Assembly (NCBI GenBank): GCA_046760705.1
Contig: JBHIER010000238.1
Location: forward strand, 1 to 5,795
Reading direction: 5' to 3'
DNA length: 5,795 nt
From: JBHIER01 sp046760705 [NCBI: bacterium]
Lineage (GTDB): Bacteria > JBHIER01 > G020348925
The notes beneath the pieces are model-generated. The model was not told the origin of the DNA and did no database searches. It saw only the letters and a program-made list of their open reading frames with translations. Made by a program: the position numbers and the translations under genes. Numbering within the stretch: position 1 is the stretch's first letter; each line of letters starts with the position of its first letter. Shown in pieces: positions 4,521 to 5,795 of the stretch.

Positions 4521-5294
4521 TCAGTCATCGCAGGTGGTTCCGCCCTCTCCGGTGCCCGTACCGCCACAACCACTCCGGGAAATCAGAACTTTTTGAAAAG
4601 AAGCCAACAGGTCTTTCACCGTGACTTCCCCCACAAATCTGTCTACAATCTGTCCATTTTTTGATACGACCACTGTTGTGGCTTCTTCTACACCGGGATT
4701 TGCCTTCAACTGCTTTAACAACTTTGCCTCGGATCTATCCTCGGGGTCGATAACAATCACTTTCACCGATTTGCTTAAGACTTTAGCCAATTTGTTTACA
4801 ACTTCAAGGTTCTTCTTCCCGTGAGGCGTACGCTCGTTCTGAACGCTGAAAAAGATGACCTTGTTTTCTTGCAACGCTTTCAAAGCCTCAGCCATTTTGG
4901 AAGAAGCAAATCCTCCTTCCAACTCATTCAAACTCACAACACCCTGGAACCCTCCGGTCACCGTCCCCTCCGGGCTGAGGGTCAAAGTCAGGGGTGCTTT
5001 GTAGACGCTGTATTGTCTCAACAAATCCCGGTGTCGGGGATCATTGATCTCTATGCGGACAAACTCCGCCCTGTCCTTCCACTTCTTCTCGGCCTGATCA
5101 AATATTTTTGACATCTCCTCGCTGTCGGTCACACCCTGTTCATAAAAGAGGATAAAAACGTGCTTGCCGTTTTCCAAAGCTTTTTCTATGGCTCTCTCCT
5201 CGGAGTCGTGCTCTGCCTTCAACGCAGGAGCCCAAATGAGACTGACAAAAAGCAAGGAGAAGATTAAGACCAAAAGGAGAGTGTTTCTGTTCAT
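4521..5294 (-). CDS. Exported double thioredoxin-fold protein lacking CxxC, with Cys-containing tail
   Basis: A protein of 257 residues. The ATG at 5294 follows AGAGGGGG with 8-nt spacing. Residues 1-27 are a signal peptide (LLLVLIFSLLFVSLI core, cleavage near LKA-E). Residues 33-140 look like a thioredoxin fold (HVFILFYEQGVTDSEEMSKIFD, FVRIEIND, YKAPLTLTLSPEG). The CxxC position reads GVTD, while P101 sits where the cis-proline belongs. Residues 143-237 are a second such domain (KVIFFSVQNE, VKVIVIDPED, ATTVVVSKNGQIVDRFVGE), also without active cysteines. The tail, SGCGGTGTGEGGTTCDD, carries the protein's only two cysteines (C243, C255) in a Gly/Thr-rich flexible stretch. It is probably a non-catalytic binding or chaperone-like partner; the tail could bind metal, form a disulfide or anchor the protein. 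It is coupled to the downstream permease (9-nt gap), suggesting a functional pair. Its own terminator is UGA, used as a genuine stop. Confidence 0.85.
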   Translation of the reverse strand: MNRNTLLLVLIFSLLFVSLIWAPALKAEHDSEERAIEKALENGKHVFILFYEQGVTDSEEMSKIFDQAEKKWKDRAEFVRIEINDPRHRDLLRQYSVYKAPLTLTLSPEGTVTGGFQGVVSLNELEGGFASSKMAEALKALQENKVIFFSVQNERTPHGKKNLEVVNKLAKVLSKSVKVIVIDPEDRSEAKLLKQLKANPGVEEATTVVVSKNGQIVDRFVGEVTVKDLLASFQKVLISRSGCGGTGTGEGGTTCDD

Positions 5295-5324
5295 GGCCGT
5301 ATCCCCCTCTAAAAGGTTTTCGTT

Positions 5325-5420
5325 CTATATATCAAGCATAAACTCCGGTCCAACATACGCTCCAACGAGCCATGTCACCTTCTGCAGCCATGGTATAATG
5401 GGCCATGGTTTGCTCCTCAT
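5325..5420 (-). CDS. Possible 31-residue small membrane-like protein
   Basis: A frame of 31 codons, ATG at 5420 to TAG at 5325, begins MRSKPWPIIPWLQKVTWLVG and ends GPEFMLDI. An AGGTGG Shine-Dalgarno with 5-nt spacing follows directly on the stop codon of the upstream gene, leaving 11 nt between genes, and it ends 30 nt before the next ATG. It is rich in Trp, Ile, Leu and Val and could form one membrane segment. An overlapping alternative frame starts at the ATG 5408 (MAHYTMAAEG...) after GAGGAG. I recognise neither product. The spacing supports translation; the length does not allow a firm call, and the stretch may simply be a leader of the downstream operon. Confidence 0.3.
   Translation of the reverse strand: MRSKPWPIIPWLQKVTWLVGAYVGPEFMLDI
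5387..5409. repeat. Paired GCCATGGT direct repeats with 15-bp period
   Basis: GCCATGGT occurs at 5387-5394 and again at 5402-5409. Because CCATGG is self-complementary, the pair can also form a hairpin with a 9-nt loop. It lies in the gap between the GWxTD-like gene and the thioredoxin-fold gene, inside the possible small ORF. It could be a paired protein-binding site or an RNA leader hairpin, or a chance pair. Confidence 0.35.
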
Positions 5421-5431
5421 CTTTACCACCT

Positions 5432-5795
5432 TTACTCCAACAATGTGAACACAATGCTCTTTTTCACCTTCTCCCCACGGTTCAAATCCTCTACTGCAAC
5501 CATCAATTGATATTCCCCTGGAGGGGAATCCCTCATGTCAATACTGGTATATCCGATCTCGGTCCCGGATGTACCCCGATCCTCATAGGAGACGGTGATC
5601 TCCCCTTTCTTCCGGTCTACGCCGATCAGACTCCCCAGCCCGGAGACAATCTGAGACACCACGTTCTTCTCTCCTAAGAGAGAAGCAACTGTGTAGTCGG
5701 TTTGAAAATGGGTTCTGCCGTATTTATCCTTTGAAAGATTATAAATCTCGTAGTAGATGTACACCAGTTGTGATTGTCTGTATCGTTTTGTCGGA
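5432..5795 (-). CDS. C-terminal part of a GWxTD-domain-like protein (5' end beyond window)
   Basis: The frame is open from the window edge to TAA at 5432-5434, so only about 120 C-terminal residues are visible. The visible part starts within PTKRYRQSQLVYIYYEIYNL and continues DKYGRTHFQTDYTV. It ends with SIDMRDSPPGEYQLMVAVED, LNRGEKVKKSIVFTLLE. The sequence 'YYEIYNL...YGRTHF', then 'PGEYQL.V.V.D...G......FTL', is what I associate with the C-terminal beta-sandwich of GWxTD-domain proteins, which are exported proteins of unknown function frequent in FCB-group and candidate-phylum genomes. The GWxTD motif itself would lie upstream and is not seen, so the assignment rests on the C-terminal pattern alone. 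A GTG at 5764 could act as a start, but it lies in the middle of the conserved strand and is unlikely to be the true one. Confidence 0.6.
   Translation of the reverse strand, partial: PTKRYRQSQLVYIYYEIYNLSKDKYGRTHFQTDYTVASLLGEKNVVSQIVSGLGSLIGVDRKKGEITVSYEDRGTSGTEIGYTSIDMRDSPPGEYQLMVAVEDLNRGEKVKKSIVFTLLE

Overview
All supported genes in this window lie on the minus strand and read from right to left. The protein types suggest an uncultivated bacterium of the FCB/candidate-phylum kind (Zixibacteria- or KSB1-like): the C-terminus of a GWxTD-type protein, a C-terminal dockerin-type repeat pair, a lipoprotein with an 'NPFDP' stretch and a carboxypeptidase-regulatory-like domain, and many exported proteins. 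This is inference from protein style, not a phylogenetic placement.

The most important result is that two genes that look truncated at a UGA codon are most simply read as selenoprotein genes. The first (546..1271) is a TlpA/ResA-type thioredoxin-fold protein. Its in-frame UGA at 1065..1067 falls on the first cysteine of the CGPC active site, giving U-G-P-C, and the frame stays open through the rest of the redoxin domain and a dockerin pair. The second (2783..3238) is a membrane-anchored TRASH-like metal-binding protein. Its UGA at 2960..2962 falls on the first cysteine of the expected C-C-x-x-C site, and the conserved C-terminal half follows in frame. Each UGA is followed by a hairpin with the geometry of a bacterial SECIS element: a 7-bp stem with a GGC loop 17 nt downstream, and a perfect 8-bp stem with a GGUC loop 30 nt downstream. 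UGA ends other genes here, so the genetic code does not look reassigned.

Layout in transcription order: the C-terminus of a GWxTD-like protein (5795 to 5432); a possible 31-codon ORF (5420 to 5325); an exported double thioredoxin-fold protein without CxxC (5294 to 4521); a MacB/FtsX-type ABC permease 9 nt later (4511 to 3372); an inverted repeat (3320 to 3283); the TRASH-like selenoprotein (3238 to 2783); an exported Tyr/Trp- then Arg/Gly-rich protein (2695 to 1526); a palindrome-rich dispersed-repeat-like element (about 1525 to 1391); the TlpA-like/dockerin selenoprotein (1271 to 546); and the start of a lipoprotein (306 to 1, continuing past the edge).

Nearly every product is predicted to be exported or membrane-bound. 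The shared theme is envelope thiol/selenol redox or metal handling, but a common pathway is inference. The permease and its thioredoxin-fold neighbour are clearly operon-like. The others are separated by 76 to 255 nt and may have their own promoters. No selA, selB, selC or selD and no ABC ATPase gene is present in the window.
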